Notes: generated by a model not told the origin, from the letters alone. A stretch of 64,000 nucleotides of DNA from Homalodisca vitripennis (GCF_021130785.1 NC_060215.1:120980501-121044500), one strand, 5' to 3'; shown: positions 1 through 12,121, numbered from the stretch's first letter. A program made the numbers and translations.

Positions 1-280
1 TTTCTCCTAGCTTTACCATAAAACATATCATCTCTATTTATTTTCATTTAACCGAACCGTATTTATTACATACGAAATAGCAATAAAACCTACCACATTA
101 ACTAGACTCAACGCGTCTCACATACTACAGTAATGTGTATTGGTGTTGCTAATTGTTGTATCAGCTTATTCTCAGTATAAGCCGTCGCGACATCTCGCCT
201 CTTTCCGGTTGTTTACATCCGATTTGTTCTTCGGCCCGGCGTACGATTATTCTCTATGTTTTTATGAGATTACTACAAAA
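1..280. other. unassigned sequence at window edge
   Basis: I see no coding, RNA or repeat signal here. Short open frames have no recognisable composition. It may be flanking host DNA of the SINE that begins at 281. Confidence 0.4.
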
Positions 281-512
281 GCCAATAGCGCATTGTAGCA
301 AATACACCGGTTATCGCAAGATAACCAGATCAAGCAACGTTGGGCGTGGCTACTGCTTGGATAGGTGACCGCTAAGCGATCTTGCCCTTGCATACAGCTT
401 GCCTGCCCGACGATTGGTGGTGATTCGGAAGTCACCTTTAAGCCGTTGGTCCCCAGATTAAGAATTATTATAGAGGGCTTCTTAGCCCTAACTTCGCCTG
501 GTAAATAAGATA
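281..512 (+). mobile_element. 5S rRNA-derived SINE (SINE3-like)
   Basis: The head (281-372) resembles an insect 5S rRNA gene. It starts GCCAA, followed by a match to the AATACACCGGTT..TCG segment at 300-315. Next come the box A-like AAGCAACGTTGGGCGTGG and the box C-like ACTGCTTGGATAGGTGACC (about 330-371), the type 1 RNA polymerase III internal promoter of 5S genes. The body follows (373-470). The tail has a small stem-loop AGGGCT/AGCCCT (474-489), then CCCTAACTTCGCCTG and TAAATAAG. There is no poly-A tail. A relative lies on the minus strand at 61121-61325. SINE classes are known to take heads from tRNA, 7SL or 5S RNA; the 5S assignment rests on recalled insect 5S sequence, not on an alignment. 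A plain 5S pseudogene is less likely because the body and tail recur elsewhere in the window. Confidence 0.6.
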
Positions 513-989
513 TCTTTACTTTACTTTAAATTTACCTTATATTTACCTTATTTGTTGAAGTTCTGTGTCACAGTGTGAACACTTGTTAGTTTAAATCGTT
601 AAGGTAAAGAATTAAGGATGAAGTAAAGATGAGCAATGATATTGTGAAAACACTAGAATGGCCACTCGACTGTTGAATTCAATCGATTATTCCATCAGAA
701 GTTATTCACCCGTTACAGCTGGCAACACCGTGTCCCAATCCGTGCTTCATATTTATCATAATATAACAGCCATTGGTATTGCTAGAACGTCCTACTGGAC
801 TTCAGTCAGAGAGAACAACGTAATAAATGCCATTTTATTCATGGTCTTGATATGTATTTTGTTGTTGGACTTGTTTTAGTAAGTAAGTATCTTCATAAGT
901 CCACAAAAAACTAGTAGGTGAATATTACATCTGCCTTGCAACAAGTTAAATGTAACTAAAACTGCGAGGGTTTTATAAACAATTATAAC
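513..989. other. intergenic/intronic sequence, nothing recognised
   Basis: AT-rich sequence. A 73-residue open frame at 658-879 has no recognisable motif and lies in no conserved context, so I do not call it a gene. Confidence 0.4.
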
Positions 990-1440
990 CTTAAATAGCC
1001 ATGCAAACCTCGATGACTTAAGGACAACGATCAAAGATTCCTGCTACCTGGTTAAACCTGAAATCTTACAAAATGTGAGACGCAGTTTTGAATCCAGGCT
1101 TTACTTGTTTCATGAATTAAATGGTAGTCATTTCGAGCATCTCATCTAAGTGAAATTGAAGTAAGATTTCAAAACTTTCACCATTTAATTTCGTTCAACA
1201 ATTATCCACAAACAATGGGGTTCTTCTATACAATGATTCAAACTTTTATTTGGCACAAAACTTGATGGAGTAACTTTAGAGACCTCTTGTTTGTGCCATT
1301 CTTCTTTTACAACTTTAAAATAAGTTTTAACTTGCTAGAGGTTTATGTTTTAGCGTTTTTACTTACCCCTAAAACACCCCATTTTGAAGGCGGATTAAAA
1401 AGGTTTCATGCATAATAAAACTTTTTATTTGGTCATACAA
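990..1440 (+). repeat. dispersed repeat family, copy A
   Basis: About 440 bp matched in the same orientation by 55668-56055. Shared landmarks in order are TAGCCAT..AAACCTC, TACAAAATGTGAGACGC, CACAAACAATGG, TTGTGCCATTC and TTTGGTC. The copies differ by many substitutions and small indels, so they are old. I see no terminal inverted repeat and no coding content; the class is unknown. Confidence 0.65.
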
Positions 1441-2649
1441 ACAGCCCCAAAGTAAATCACTCCATCTATATATTTGTAAGAATGTTAATAAGCAGGGGGT
1501 GGGACTTTAAGACAGCCAGTTTTTTTATAACTATAGGAACACCACAATATCATCTGCCTGAATTTATAAAGGATGTGTTAAATTTCGATGGCGGGATAAA
1601 TTAATTTGGATAAAAATGAAAATTGCCTCCAACCAATTTAAATGGTCTACCAAACCATTTAAATCTCCAAATTGTTCCTGTTTAAAAAAGACAGCGGAGC
1701 TATTATTCACAAAGATGGAAAACAACAGAGAGTGTATTGTTTGTTATATTGCCTAGTGTGACTTACAGACTACGAAATGAGATATGTGAATGCAGGGCGT
1801 GAATTATTGGCCTTTTGATACTGCGTAAACGATTGATAAGAATGTTCTCTCAATAGACACATTACAGTGCACAGAGAGCAAGCTTACAAGTCATTTTAAA
1901 TGTCTTCTATAGAGTCTATCCAATAGTTAGAATATTTGTTCATTATGAACTTATTATAATATACAAATCTGGTAAAACCCACTTTGGATTATTGTCCCCA
2001 TAAATCTATTAGGTTCATTAAACCATAAGTTACAAGGAATGAAGGAAAATCTTTCTGGTATGAAACCTCTCATTATGCAAAGAATAAGATTTCTATATTC
2101 CAAATTTAATGTTACTTTTTACGAAATAGAATTAGTGGAAAATCGCATAATATACAATGTTTAAATTGACACCCTCTTGTATTAACTTTGATGATCACGA
2201 ATTAAAAAATGTCATTGCTGTCTTAGAATGTGTGAAAGAACAAATTTTAAATAAATTCCGCACTGACCATAGGTGCTCATAGCTCGCTTATACGCACATT
2301 GTCAAGTAATATACACACATAACAGAGATAGTGCATAATACACATCCAAATAAATTACCTAGAAGTACCTCAATTGTAAATATAACTTTGAATAAAAGTG
2401 CACATAAACTAGTTATGATTGTTACAATAACAGGAAACATGGAGTCTCAGCCGAGAGGTATATTATATCTAACAGTGTACACAGTGTTTATAACCTACGT
2501 AATACAAGGTAAGGGTACACCACACAACGTGCAGTGTAACAGTATTTACTGAGGTTGTATGCAAACTTCAAACCTGTAACTCATTTCATTCTCAAGATGT
2601 CTTGTGGGTAGACGAACATACAATTACATAGCACAGAAATTTTCACAAA
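1441..2649. other. intergenic/intronic sequence, nothing recognised
   Basis: AT-rich and featureless to my reading. The 73-residue frame at 2331-2552 has no motif, signal peptide or splice context that I can defend. Confidence 0.4.
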
Positions 2650-3345
2650 AATTACGCTCAGCCAAATTTCATGGTTGGACATGCACCATCATGAATGAAA
2701 TTCTAGTTTTTGTATCAATGAAATTTCATGCAAGGTTTTAAGTAAAATTAATGTTGAAACAATTAAAGTATCGCTGAGCTAGGGAGGGTAATGCAACGCA
2801 AGAGTGGGCTACAACTATATCTTGTTATTGACTTTTAACATTGACTTCCCGTTCTATTTTTGTTTGTTTTACTCCATGAATAAACATTTGACGTATTTAC
2901 GCTTTTATGATTTCACACAGTTTGTTAACAAGATTATTAATCGTTGCCGTCATGGTTTGACAGACAGACGCATTTGAAATTTCTCCACCCCACGAGTCGG
3001 CTAAAGCTCAGCCAATGATATTTTATGAAGTGAATTAGTTAGGCTACGTTTTTTAATATGTAACATATTTGAATCTTCTTGTGGCTGTATTGAATTTATT
3101 TAGAAATCGATGTATTCTGCATTTTCTCCTTTCCATCATTGATATTCCTATGACCAATGTAAAAATTATTCGATAACGCTCAGCCAAATCTCATGGAGTG
3201 ACGTGTACCATCATTGTACTCAGTTTCCTTATATCAAGTCTTCATGAATAATTTAAATTGATCAATCCTAATCTGCTGTGATATCCTGCGGACAGACAGA
3301 CAGTCAGATATTAAATTTCTCAAGACTCTCGAGAAATACGCGCCG
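2650..3345 (+). repeat. degenerate repeat with GCTCAGCCAA motifs and GACAGACAGA ends
   Basis: The phrase GCTCAGCCAAAT.TCATGG followed by a CACCATCAT-like motif occurs near 2656 and again near 3179. A third short GCTCAGCCAA lies near 3006. Each main copy is followed, about 110-290 bp later, by GACAGACAGAC and then AAATTTCTC (near 2958 and 3292). This looks like two decayed copies of one dispersed repeat arranged head to tail. Confidence 0.4.
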
Positions 3346-3562
3346 CTAAAACTAGGCCAATTAGGAATTTATTAGAAATATAAATAAGCACAATAAAGTT
3401 AAATGTACTGCTGCTTATATACATTCATTATAACTTCTAAGCTGCTTTAATGTACTTGGTTTTCTCTGCACTCTTACGTATTAGAATGAACAAAGCAACA
3501 CAAGACTACATAGGCCACTGTTTATTTTTGTTCTGTTTTCAAAAATCATATGTATAAAAGTT

Positions 3563-3567
<5 letters not shown>

Positions 3568-3602
<35 letters not shown>
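3568..3602. repeat. (AT)n microsatellite
   Basis: Uninterrupted alternating TA. It is bounded by GTTTTA on the left and TAAAAC on the right, so the whole tract is a palindrome. Confidence 0.95.
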
Positions 3603-3608
<6 letters not shown>

Positions 3609-4257
3609 GTAATATATTACGTTTAAAAAAACAAGTCACTGTTTAATTTTTGACCCATCACACATGTTTCATGGTCTTAGAAATCTCTCCAAGATTATCA
3701 CTTACGACGATACTTAATTTACTCGTAGCGTAAAAAACTAAATACTATGAAAATTTTAATAAAGATTATTATGTAATATCCAAAGAGTTATTCGAAAAGT
3801 TTTTATAAAAGATGCAGTGTGAAATTTCAGTTCAATAAAAAACTTCGTTAACCCTTCAGGCTATACATATAATTTCTATCTACGAGTAGTATTTTCGTAA
3901 TATGTGTACAGATACTATAAATTGAGATATCAAAAGTGTTGTATTTTTTTGGTTTCTACATGAAATTTAGCATTGAAAATTATAAACGGTCACCATTTTA
4001 AAAAGTAGTTCAGATATTTTATTTATCTTTTACAAAGTGTCACATTAAAATTATACTAACAGTCATGCAAAGTTTACATTACTGTAATCGTGATACTGAA
4101 AAATATATATACTTGTATAATGAGTTATATTTATTGCAGTTGTTTTATTTCTTACATGAAAAATTATATTTATATAGGCAAGAGGTACTAAAACAATGTG
4201 ATATGATGAGAGTGCATGCTGAAAAAATATTAAATGAAATTTATTACTGAAAATGGC
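3603..4257. other. intergenic/intronic sequence, nothing recognised
   Basis: AT-rich. The 61-residue frame at 4065-4250 is rich in Tyr and Leu, as expected of random AT-rich DNA, and is not called. Confidence 0.4.
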
Positions 4258-4258
4258 A

Positions 4259-4292
<34 letters not shown>

Positions 4293-4331
4293 TATTTCTA
4301 TATATATATATTGTTACTTTTAAAATATTTA

Positions 4332-4387
<56 letters not shown>

Positions 4388-4402
4388 TTTTAAAAGTAAC
4401 AA
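4258..4402. repeat. (AT)n tract and long hairpin-forming inverted repeat
   Basis: A first (AT)n block spans about 4258-4310. The block at 4311-4402 is an almost perfect inverted repeat. The left arm TTGTTACTTTTAAAATATTT (4311-4330) is matched by its reverse complement at 4383-4402, and the AT dinucleotide tract between them continues the stem. Confidence 0.9.
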
Positions 4403-4617
4403 AATCATCATCTGAAACTATCAAGATTACTTAAAGACTGACAAAAAAATTTTAGAAAAACATTGCAGAGTAAAAATGTGTTTAACTTTTGTCCAAGTAA
4501 TACAGTATTATTGAGGTTAATTAAGTTTTACAAAATAATCATTACGTTATTTTGAAAGGACATTGCTGTACCTTTAACAGTAATTTGTATTATTATAAGT
4601 CGGTGGAATGTTTGTAA
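4403..4617. other. unassigned spacer
   Basis: No feature recognised. Confidence 0.4.
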
Positions 4618-4735
4618 AAAGCCTCCGAAGGAACGTCAACCTCTTCCACCATCTCGGAGGGCACTACTTTTTTTTAAGGGAAAAGAGGCTCCCACAGGCC
4701 TAGACTTAATAAACCTGTGGTACGGAGAAACCCTT
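4618..4735 (+). repeat. two adjacent stem-loops, possible retroelement 3' end
   Basis: CCTCCGA near 4622 pairs with TCGGAGG near 4653. Further on, CCACAGG (about 4693) pairs with CCTGTGG (about 4715). This patch is more GC-rich than its surroundings. It resembles a structured 3' region of a non-LTR element, but no coding remnant lies next to it. Confidence 0.3.
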
Positions 4736-5185
4736 AAACTTAACTTATTTACTAAACAACTACTTTTCTTAGACTTTAACTAGCTTGAATGATATTTCTT
4801 CTTGAATTTCCAATCACAAGTACAACTTGAAATGACATTTCGTTAGCGTATTTAAGATATACACCCGTACTTAGATGTTAAATTAGATTTATAAAATGTG
4901 CTTTTTACTATCTGTGTGGTCCTCTACTGATCAAAAAATCATTCGTTAAACATATACTGTGGCGGTTGTACATTAATGATGTTCTGACTATTCTAAAGTC
5001 GGTACATTACACGTGAAGGTATTAACAATGTATTCTGTATCTAGAGAAGTATAATAGTTTTACAATGTGTACTGTAGCTAGAAGTGTATTATAGCCCTAT
5101 AATTTTGCCCGTTTCCTTCAGCTCTTTAATTTTTTAAAATTAGATTTAAATTTATTTATTTGTACGTATATTGCATTGAAAGATG

Positions 5186-5186
<1 letters not shown>
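4736..5186. other. intergenic/intronic sequence, nothing recognised
   Basis: AT-rich with no feature I can support. Confidence 0.4.

Positions 5187-5238
<52 letters not shown>
5187..5238 (+). repeat. (GA)n microsatellite
   Basis: A long alternating GA run, followed by a GGAGGGGGGAGAGAGAGA remnant. Open frames across it (Arg-Glu repeats) are artefacts of the repeat. Confidence 0.95.
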
Positions 5239-5240
<2 letters not shown>

Positions 5241-6161
5241 CGGAGGGGGGAGAGAGAGATTGTATTTTTCAGAAAATACTGTATCATTTTTTTATTATCA
5301 TTTTATTCCGATTATTATTACTGTTATAACTGTCGACGCCATCCGTAGTTCTTAAATCCATAAATTAAAACAGTCTGACGTTCAGAAAATCCCTTCACTT
5401 TGTTTGTTTGACTAAGGTAGATATTAATACCAGCTATCGTATACGTTAAGATATATTTTGTTTAAAGTTAAACGCAGCAAAAATCACCAATCAGGCAGTG
5501 AGGCCGACCCCTGTTTATTATTTATAAATATTTTGAATTACGAAATCGTTAAAGATAAACTCAAGATCACCGTCTCCGATAAATATCGAGCACCGACAAC
5601 CGCTCATACCAATCGCTCCTCCCTCATTTACAAATCTATTATACTTCTCCATACTCATGTTGACACAACATCTTTCCCTTAGTGTATTAAATAATAGTAT
5701 GACATTTATGTTAATAAATATTCAAATTAACCCCCAACACATCAAAATTCTTTTTGAAACTGCGATAATTTTGGCTAAGAAATAGTAATTGTTTAGTAAC
5801 AAAATAAAAATTATTTTATTATAAGTTAGAAATATTACCTTACAATATTTTAAAACATAAATTATTTTTTAATTATTTGTATGAACACATACCCAATATA
5901 ATGAAATGTGTACAACAAATAAATATATTAATATACTAAAAATATTTACTTTATGATTATTACTCAAATAATAATTTTGTTTATTAGATTTAAAAAAAGT
6001 TATTAGTTAACTAATTATAATTTAAAATTTATTAATCGAATTTAGTTATGATAAAAAATGTGTTTTTAGAAATTGAAAAAAATATTATTGTAAGCAATAA
6101 AATAAACAAATCTTATACAGATATTTAAAGACAATTGCATCTTCAATGCTAATATTGGGTT
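5239..6161. other. intergenic/intronic sequence, nothing recognised
   Basis: Very AT-rich after 5690. The frame at 5458-5682 (74 residues) has no motif that I recognise and is not called. Confidence 0.4.
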
Positions 6162-6537
6162 TGGCTCCATTTCACTTTCCACTTAGTTCACGTCTAAAAT
6201 CTGACTCTGCCGCAGAATTGACTCTTGGAATCCGGAATCCACGTTAGTATTAAGAGATACAAAAGAAAATTTACAGCCAAGAAGTTTAAAAGGAACCTTT
6301 TAGAGACACCCAGACTACAGGACAAACAATGTAGTTTAGTTTTAAAATTGTGTTTTCGTTACCTCATCAGCTGCTAAATTTAGTGCTCTGGAATCGTCTC
6401 TAATGTCGTAACGATGCAAAGGGTCCATTTTGAGATTCTACGTTGCCGAATGTTCTGGTGTCTCCAGATTCCAGGAGTAGAGTCTGCAACACCCTCAGAT
6501 TCCAGGCGCTGCACTAAGTGGAAGGTGAAATAAAGCT
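6162..6537. mobile_element. MITE-like element with long imperfect terminal inverted repeats
   Basis: The left end, with CCATTTCACTTTCCACTTAGT, is matched by the reverse complement of the right end, with CACTAAGTGGAAGGTGAAAT. The similarity continues inward for about 80 bp (GACTCTTGGAATCCGGA against TCCAGATTCCAGGAGTAGAGTC). There is no transposase inside. A fragment matching the right arm lies at 55606-55665. I could not define a target-site duplication, so the superfamily is open. A fold-back pair of two repeats is the alternative. Confidence 0.5.
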
Positions 6538-7419
6538 GAACTTAGTATTAAATCAACTAAGCTTTAAATCAACCATTCCTACTATACCTATTTTATAACT
6601 ATTATTATTTTATGTACACGTGCACCGATGCTTTGAAACGTGTACAGAAAAGTATAGTAATAGAAAAAATTAAAATTAAGCTATGTGACTTAAAATAATT
6701 ACTATATTTCTGAGCTATATTTTCCGAAACCTTCCACACCTCTGGTTAAACTTCTAAGGACGCGCGCCTATTACAACTGTGATATTAGGAGTAGAGGGGG
6801 TTTCCATGGTTCCTTTGCTAGTTCCGGCATTTTTGACTTCTTGCATTCGGATGTTAAGTTTAGGCGCCTAGTTCACATACATGGTGTACTGAATTGGTAT
6901 TCAAAGCACCTCGAGCAAATTACAGAGGGAGGGCATAAATATTCCTGGCAAGGTAATCTACTCGATTTAAGGGAATTTCTAGTGGATAGGCTACGGGGTA
7001 CAAGTCTCCACATAGGCTATATAATCGGATTATAAAAGTGTAATAGTGTGTGTTTTAATATCCGTTTTTTATCTGCTTTTTCTACTTTTAAATGTTTTTC
7101 TCTATACTTTTAAGATCTTTTTTAATAAATGAAAAGCAGAACTGATATGAAGCTATAAGACAGAGCTTTAAAAAGAACCAGAGCACAGAATAAATACCTC
7201 TGGTGATAGATAAAGACCGAGAGAAGAGAAGTTTCTGGGCCCCCTTTTAGGCAGACTTGTACGCCACGCAGGGGTTACGTCGGGATTATTCTGAAGTCAC
7301 CCACGTCCTGCTCCCACACAGGAGAGAAAGTGTGGACAGTAATGAAATTTATGGAAATAGTGGCAGGCCTGGTATCACGTAGTCGCTGCTGACGTAAGTT
7401 GGGATACGTCCATGGGTCC
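6538..7419. other. intergenic/intronic sequence, nothing recognised
   Basis: The stretch 7200-7400 is more GC-rich than average but has no open frame or motif I can name. The 64-residue frame at 6841-7035 (+) is unrecognised. Confidence 0.35.
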
Positions 7420-7632
7420 TTAGAGAGTTTTCGGTAATGTTTCCATAAAGCGTTCAGCGAGTTGAGGATTTTTACTGACTACTGCATGTGGTGGAGTTAA
7501 TTTCACTTCAGCAGGGGTCACCGAACTTAGGTCCCGACCAGGCGTCCCAAGCATCCCAACCATGGAATGGAACTGGCGATTAGTCCATGACTCTGAAACA
7601 TAACGAAATATGTTTGTCAATTTTGCCTCCAT
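7420..7632 (-). CDS. unrecognised exon-like ORF
   Basis: A 70-residue frame beginning ATG GAG GCA. Its composition is ordinary (Pro, Glu, Lys, Ser mixed), unlike the Lys/Asn/Ile/Tyr bias of random AT-rich frames nearby, and its base composition is locally more balanced. I see no domain, signal peptide or membrane segment. No clear splice site bounds it. It could be a host exon or a remnant of a mobile element. The function is unknown and the call is weak. Confidence 0.2.
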   Translation of the reverse strand: MEAKLTNIFRYVSESWTNRQFHSMVGMLGTPGRDLSSVTPAEVKLTPPHAVVSKNPQLAERFMETLPKTL

Positions 7633-9023
7633 TTTCAGGTAAAATATAAAATGAAATCATCACATTTTAAACGCACTAAAATAATCTCAGGTATGGAATA
7701 TTTATATCCTTTTTGGAAGGTTAGATTACACAGTTAGCTATAAATAAATAGGAGAATTCTCACAAACACAGTAGACCAAATCAGAGTTATTGGTGATAAC
7801 GAGACCAATATTCTGAGTAGATAAACATTAGCATGTATTTATACGTATTAATGTTTCTTATTGAGGTAAAACTGATACATAATTCACATACAAACTAATT
7901 CTTAATATCCGATTCATGTAAAAGTGTAAATGTTTTAATGGTTCTTGGAATCCTGGGATGTCGAGATTTTTACTGTAATATAACTATATTAACTTTAATG
8001 CAAATCTACTACTAGGACGAGTGACATGCTGTAAATATATAACATACTTAAAATTATAAGTAATGTAATATAAATAAAAAGCATAGTTTTCAAAACAATG
8101 TTCATCTTCCGAAATTGATAGTAGACACAAAAACAAACAAACAAATTCATAAGACCATATGTCCACCCTCACATCGTTTAGCTCATGTCTGTTCGTATGA
8201 GTGTATTATATAAAAAGTCAAATCTCAAAAACAGGTCAGGAAAATAACCGAAAACTTAAAATTTATGTTAGGCTACTGTAAAGGACACTAACTAAAATTT
8301 AAATAAATATTATCTCTTTCCGCTTCAAAATGAAATAATATATTTTTTATTACATATTTCTAAAACCGTTAATCAACGAAGTTTTTCTAATATTGGTTTG
8401 TTTAAACGTTTGTACTGAATCTAGGTATATCCTATTCCTTTCAGTCGATCAAAAAATTAAAAAGCTACGACGATTTTAGTAGTTGCACACGAACCCAACT
8501 GTATTTAGTTCATTTTATTAATTTACTGCTACTTAATATAATATGCAGCTTTTAGTAGGTATCAATAATAAGGTATCTTAAAATAATTCTACATTTCATT
8601 ATGAACGAAAATAATACTTTTGTTGTGTTAGGGCAAAATAAAAGAAGTACGAGAAAAAAATTTGTCCTGAAAAATTCAATGTATTAATGCTCTAACCTTA
8701 AACTAAATTATAAGCTTCCAGTTATCACATTATTCTCACACATTAGAAATCGTTTCTTTAATGCCCTTTTGAAAATGTACAAAAAGCTCACATTTAAATA
8801 TCTCATACATCAAGTGACTAATATATTGCTTCAAGACATAAAGTTTTTTGTGATTAAGCCGAGTGACAGCTTGAGTGCTTGGTGTAGTTGTCTGTCAGCA
8901 GCTGCAATATTGTAACAGAGGAGCTCATTAAAATGGTCACCTTTTAGCAACGCCTGACAGCTATCACGTTTATCTGCAGATATCTCACTTCCTGATTTTT
9001 GTCTCTTATATTTTAAATTAAGC
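7633..9023. other. intergenic/intronic sequence, nothing recognised
   Basis: AT-rich with no supported feature. The minus frame at 7984-8172 is Cys/Tyr/Phe-rich with no family signature. Confidence 0.4.
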
Positions 9024-9480
9024 TCATTTATTTATTGTAAAATTATTTCTCATAGTGTTTAATTTCAGTAAATGTTTCCACGAATCACCGCAGGAGTACA
9101 ACCTCCATATCCCAGGACCAGGTTCATTACGTATATAAATGGGAAGGTACTCATTTTTATCTACATATATTATGAGAGTGTTACGGTTAAGCCAATTTTG
9201 AACCTTCGTTAGTTCCTCGGCCGCTTGGCAGAATGCCTGGTCCCCCACGCAGGCCAAGCCTACCACAGCAGTTTCATCGGTGAGAAGAAACAATTTACTT
9301 TACAAGTTGACTTTAGAAATGTTGCTTATCTAAATAAGAAATCATAATGGACCAAGTGTGCTTCCCTGCACAACTTTCAGAGTATCACTCACTACTGCGA
9401 TGATCGCCATTATTTGTTGCATACCGTCGAAGAAACTAGGGAATCAATCGTCGCATTGCTTTAACATTTACAAATTGTAA
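9024..9480 (-). pseudogene. fragment of LINE (non-LTR) reverse transcriptase
   Basis: Read on the minus strand, the sequence first gives QGSTLGP, the block ahead of the catalytic box, near 9365-9385. About 80 bases later comes the degenerate catalytic box LLTDETAVVG, normally F-A-D-D-T-A, then a conserved NWLNRN-type segment and VDKNEYLP. That is the order of RT motifs in Jockey/CR1-like LINE ORF2. Stops interrupt the part between the QGSTLGP block and the box, and the second catalytic Asp is changed to Glu. This is a dead, truncated copy. The endonuclease and upstream RT blocks are absent. Confidence 0.7.
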
Positions 9481-10615
9481 CGGGACAATCAACAAATAAC
9501 TGCAATCCACGGAATTGAAAGATTTTTACAGATATACTATGTAGTGAACCTGAATTATTTTTGTCATTTATAAACCAATATATTTTGTTAACTAAACTAT
9601 TTTACTTATAGTTTGATAACGTGTTCAAAATATCTTTCCAATATATTTTATATGATATCGAAATCGGTCTGAAACGTTTATTGGAACTCAAACTGTCCAG
9701 GACTGGGTTAGCAAATCGGAATGGACTACGAGATAATACTTTACCACAGTTACCAAAACTTCCCTGATTTGCGTCGTTTATAAGTTTTTCTAATAACTTT
9801 TAAACTAAAAGTTACTAATTAGTGAATAATTAGTTACCGATAAGAGGTTTGTTCAAATCTATAATATTTCGGGGCGGGAGGGTTGAAGTATATAGATGGG
9901 CAGTTCAAAGCAATTATCAAAATAGATTTCGTTATATTAATTATATAAAATAATTCAACAAGAAATGTATCATAACTTGAATATGATTATTTCAAAAGAT
10001 AGAAATATTTTAAATTGTACTAATTTGAAACATCAGCAATAACATACTGTTATTTTATTCAATAAGTCATCATTATTTTTCAATATTATTTTGCATTTAA
10101 TCACTTTAATAATAAATTACATTTTCAGTTTTGCTTTTAATCCTATTATACATACAAAATTAAAAAAAAAAAATTTTTTTAACAATCAATTAAGTAAAAA
10201 AGTCAGTTTTTTTAGTTTTTAGTTATTCAGTTATGGAATATACTTAGATACATCAGTCTTACTCTACATTGTAACTCTTAACCAATTTCGTACTGTAAAA
10301 AAATCACTTTTCATTCAATTTTCAGGATTTTAAAACAATTACATTAAATCACATCCTTTATCTATTAAATTCTTCAACTTAAACAGTTTTTAAAAATTCC
10401 GTATCTAATTAGTGAGCTATCATGTAACATATGTGACCTTATATAATTAATAATATAGACTGTTAAATAGATATAAAAAGCATTAATCTTTTTTACATTA
10501 AATCACAAAACGGTATATCTCGTGTCCGTATGTTTATTGACTGTTAAACAAAATACCCGTTCACTGTTACAAGGGTCACATTTATATTCTTGGCTATTAT
10601 AACGGTTGTTAAATC

Positions 10616-10616
<1 letters not shown>
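9481..10616. other. intergenic/intronic sequence, nothing recognised
   Basis: Highly AT-rich with poly-A and poly-T runs (for example near 10161). No supported feature. Confidence 0.4.

Positions 10617-10657
<41 letters not shown>
10617..10657. repeat. (AT)n microsatellite
   Basis: Alternating TA run ending in TTTATTTATTTATT. Confidence 0.95.
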
Positions 10658-10661
<4 letters not shown>

Positions 10662-10820
10662 TTATTTATTATTTGCTAAACGTGAATGATCATTGCTAAA
10701 ATAACTGGCAATACATTTATGAATATACCATATTCTTATAACTTACCTTCTCACACAAGGTACGACAAGGACGACAGTCCAATACTTCAGTAGCAGTCAA
10801 TAATACATTAAATATATAAA

Positions 10821-10822
<2 letters not shown>

Positions 10823-10866
<44 letters not shown>
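10823..10866. repeat. (AT)n microsatellite
   Basis: Alternating AT run. Confidence 0.95.
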
Positions 10867-10870
<4 letters not shown>

Positions 10871-12119
10871 CAATCTTAAAACTTCGTTAGGATGGAATGA
10901 ACTGAAAATGGTGTATTCTGCGTTGTATTACCTGTCAATTATCGAAGCCATTATCAGTGATTTACACACGATTTTTACGGAAGCTGATAGAAGATGATTA
11001 CCGTGAAGTTTTAATTTTAATATTATCTCATTGGACGCTAGAATCGAACAATGATCATTATTGTTTCAATTCAATAACGACCTACAGTCCATAAATAAAA
11101 GTGATTCAAATACTGACTTTACGAGTTCTGTCAATGTTATTGCACACAATATACTGTACGATTCAAAAAGATGAGTGGAAAGTAATTTAGATAACTTTGG
11201 ATACACAAATCAGTCCATTGAAATTGTTCTCACCGAAAACTTCCATGCACCTTCACCAACTTGCTCCCCATATAAAGTGATCTAATAGAATAATGGGTGA
11301 AACATTATTTTAAATATATTTTTAAATATATTAGTAGTCAGGAAGGTGACAGTGTAATTTATTAAAATTTTGGAAAGTAATGGTCCCTGGCGTAAAATTT
11401 TTGGCGTTTTTAAAATAATTTTAAAGGGATAGCATGAGCTAAAATGCCAGGTCTGTTCAATAGAAAGTATTGACATACAAATACGATCAAGCGCATAAAG
11501 ATACTTTTGTTCTGCGTGCTGAACAAAAATTTTCGTCGTACGGAAAACCACATTTAAACACGTTTTACTTAATTTTTATCGCATCATAACTAAAGATAGT
11601 AATACTCTAAGTTTGAAAGTAAAAACAGCTGTTTTCTTTACATATAAATGAAACTGTAACAATAGCAATGTTTGAATTTAGCGCATTTAAAGATCTGGAA
11701 TTGTGGGAAAGCTAATTTTTCAGATCTCTGTTATATAATAAAAACCGTCATTTATGGACCAACGTAAGTATTAAAAACAGCTGTTATTCGTGCAGAATTA
11801 TAATACATTAACGCTTAGTCCTGAACTAAAAGTATATAACTTTATGATTAAAACAACATAGTACACAATAGTCCTCCCTGGGTAGGCTAATAAATATAGT
11901 ATTGGCTCTGTAATTAGGAGATCATGGGTTATAATCTCTTGAAAGTCCACATGGTGTGATACTCCTTGTCCTTCAGAGCCGTATCTAATTATACTATCGT
12001 ATAAATCCAACTACATAGCTTATGAATCAAAAAGGATTAAGACATATCTGTTTTAATCCAATACAGTGTTGCGTAAATATTTTAGACTTCCAGTATTATA
12101 ACCTGAAGCAGAGTAAACG

Positions 12120-12121
<2 letters not shown>
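10867..12121. other. intergenic/intronic sequence, nothing recognised
   Basis: No motif recognised in the short minus-strand frames at 11282-11551 and 11798-12010. Confidence 0.4.
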
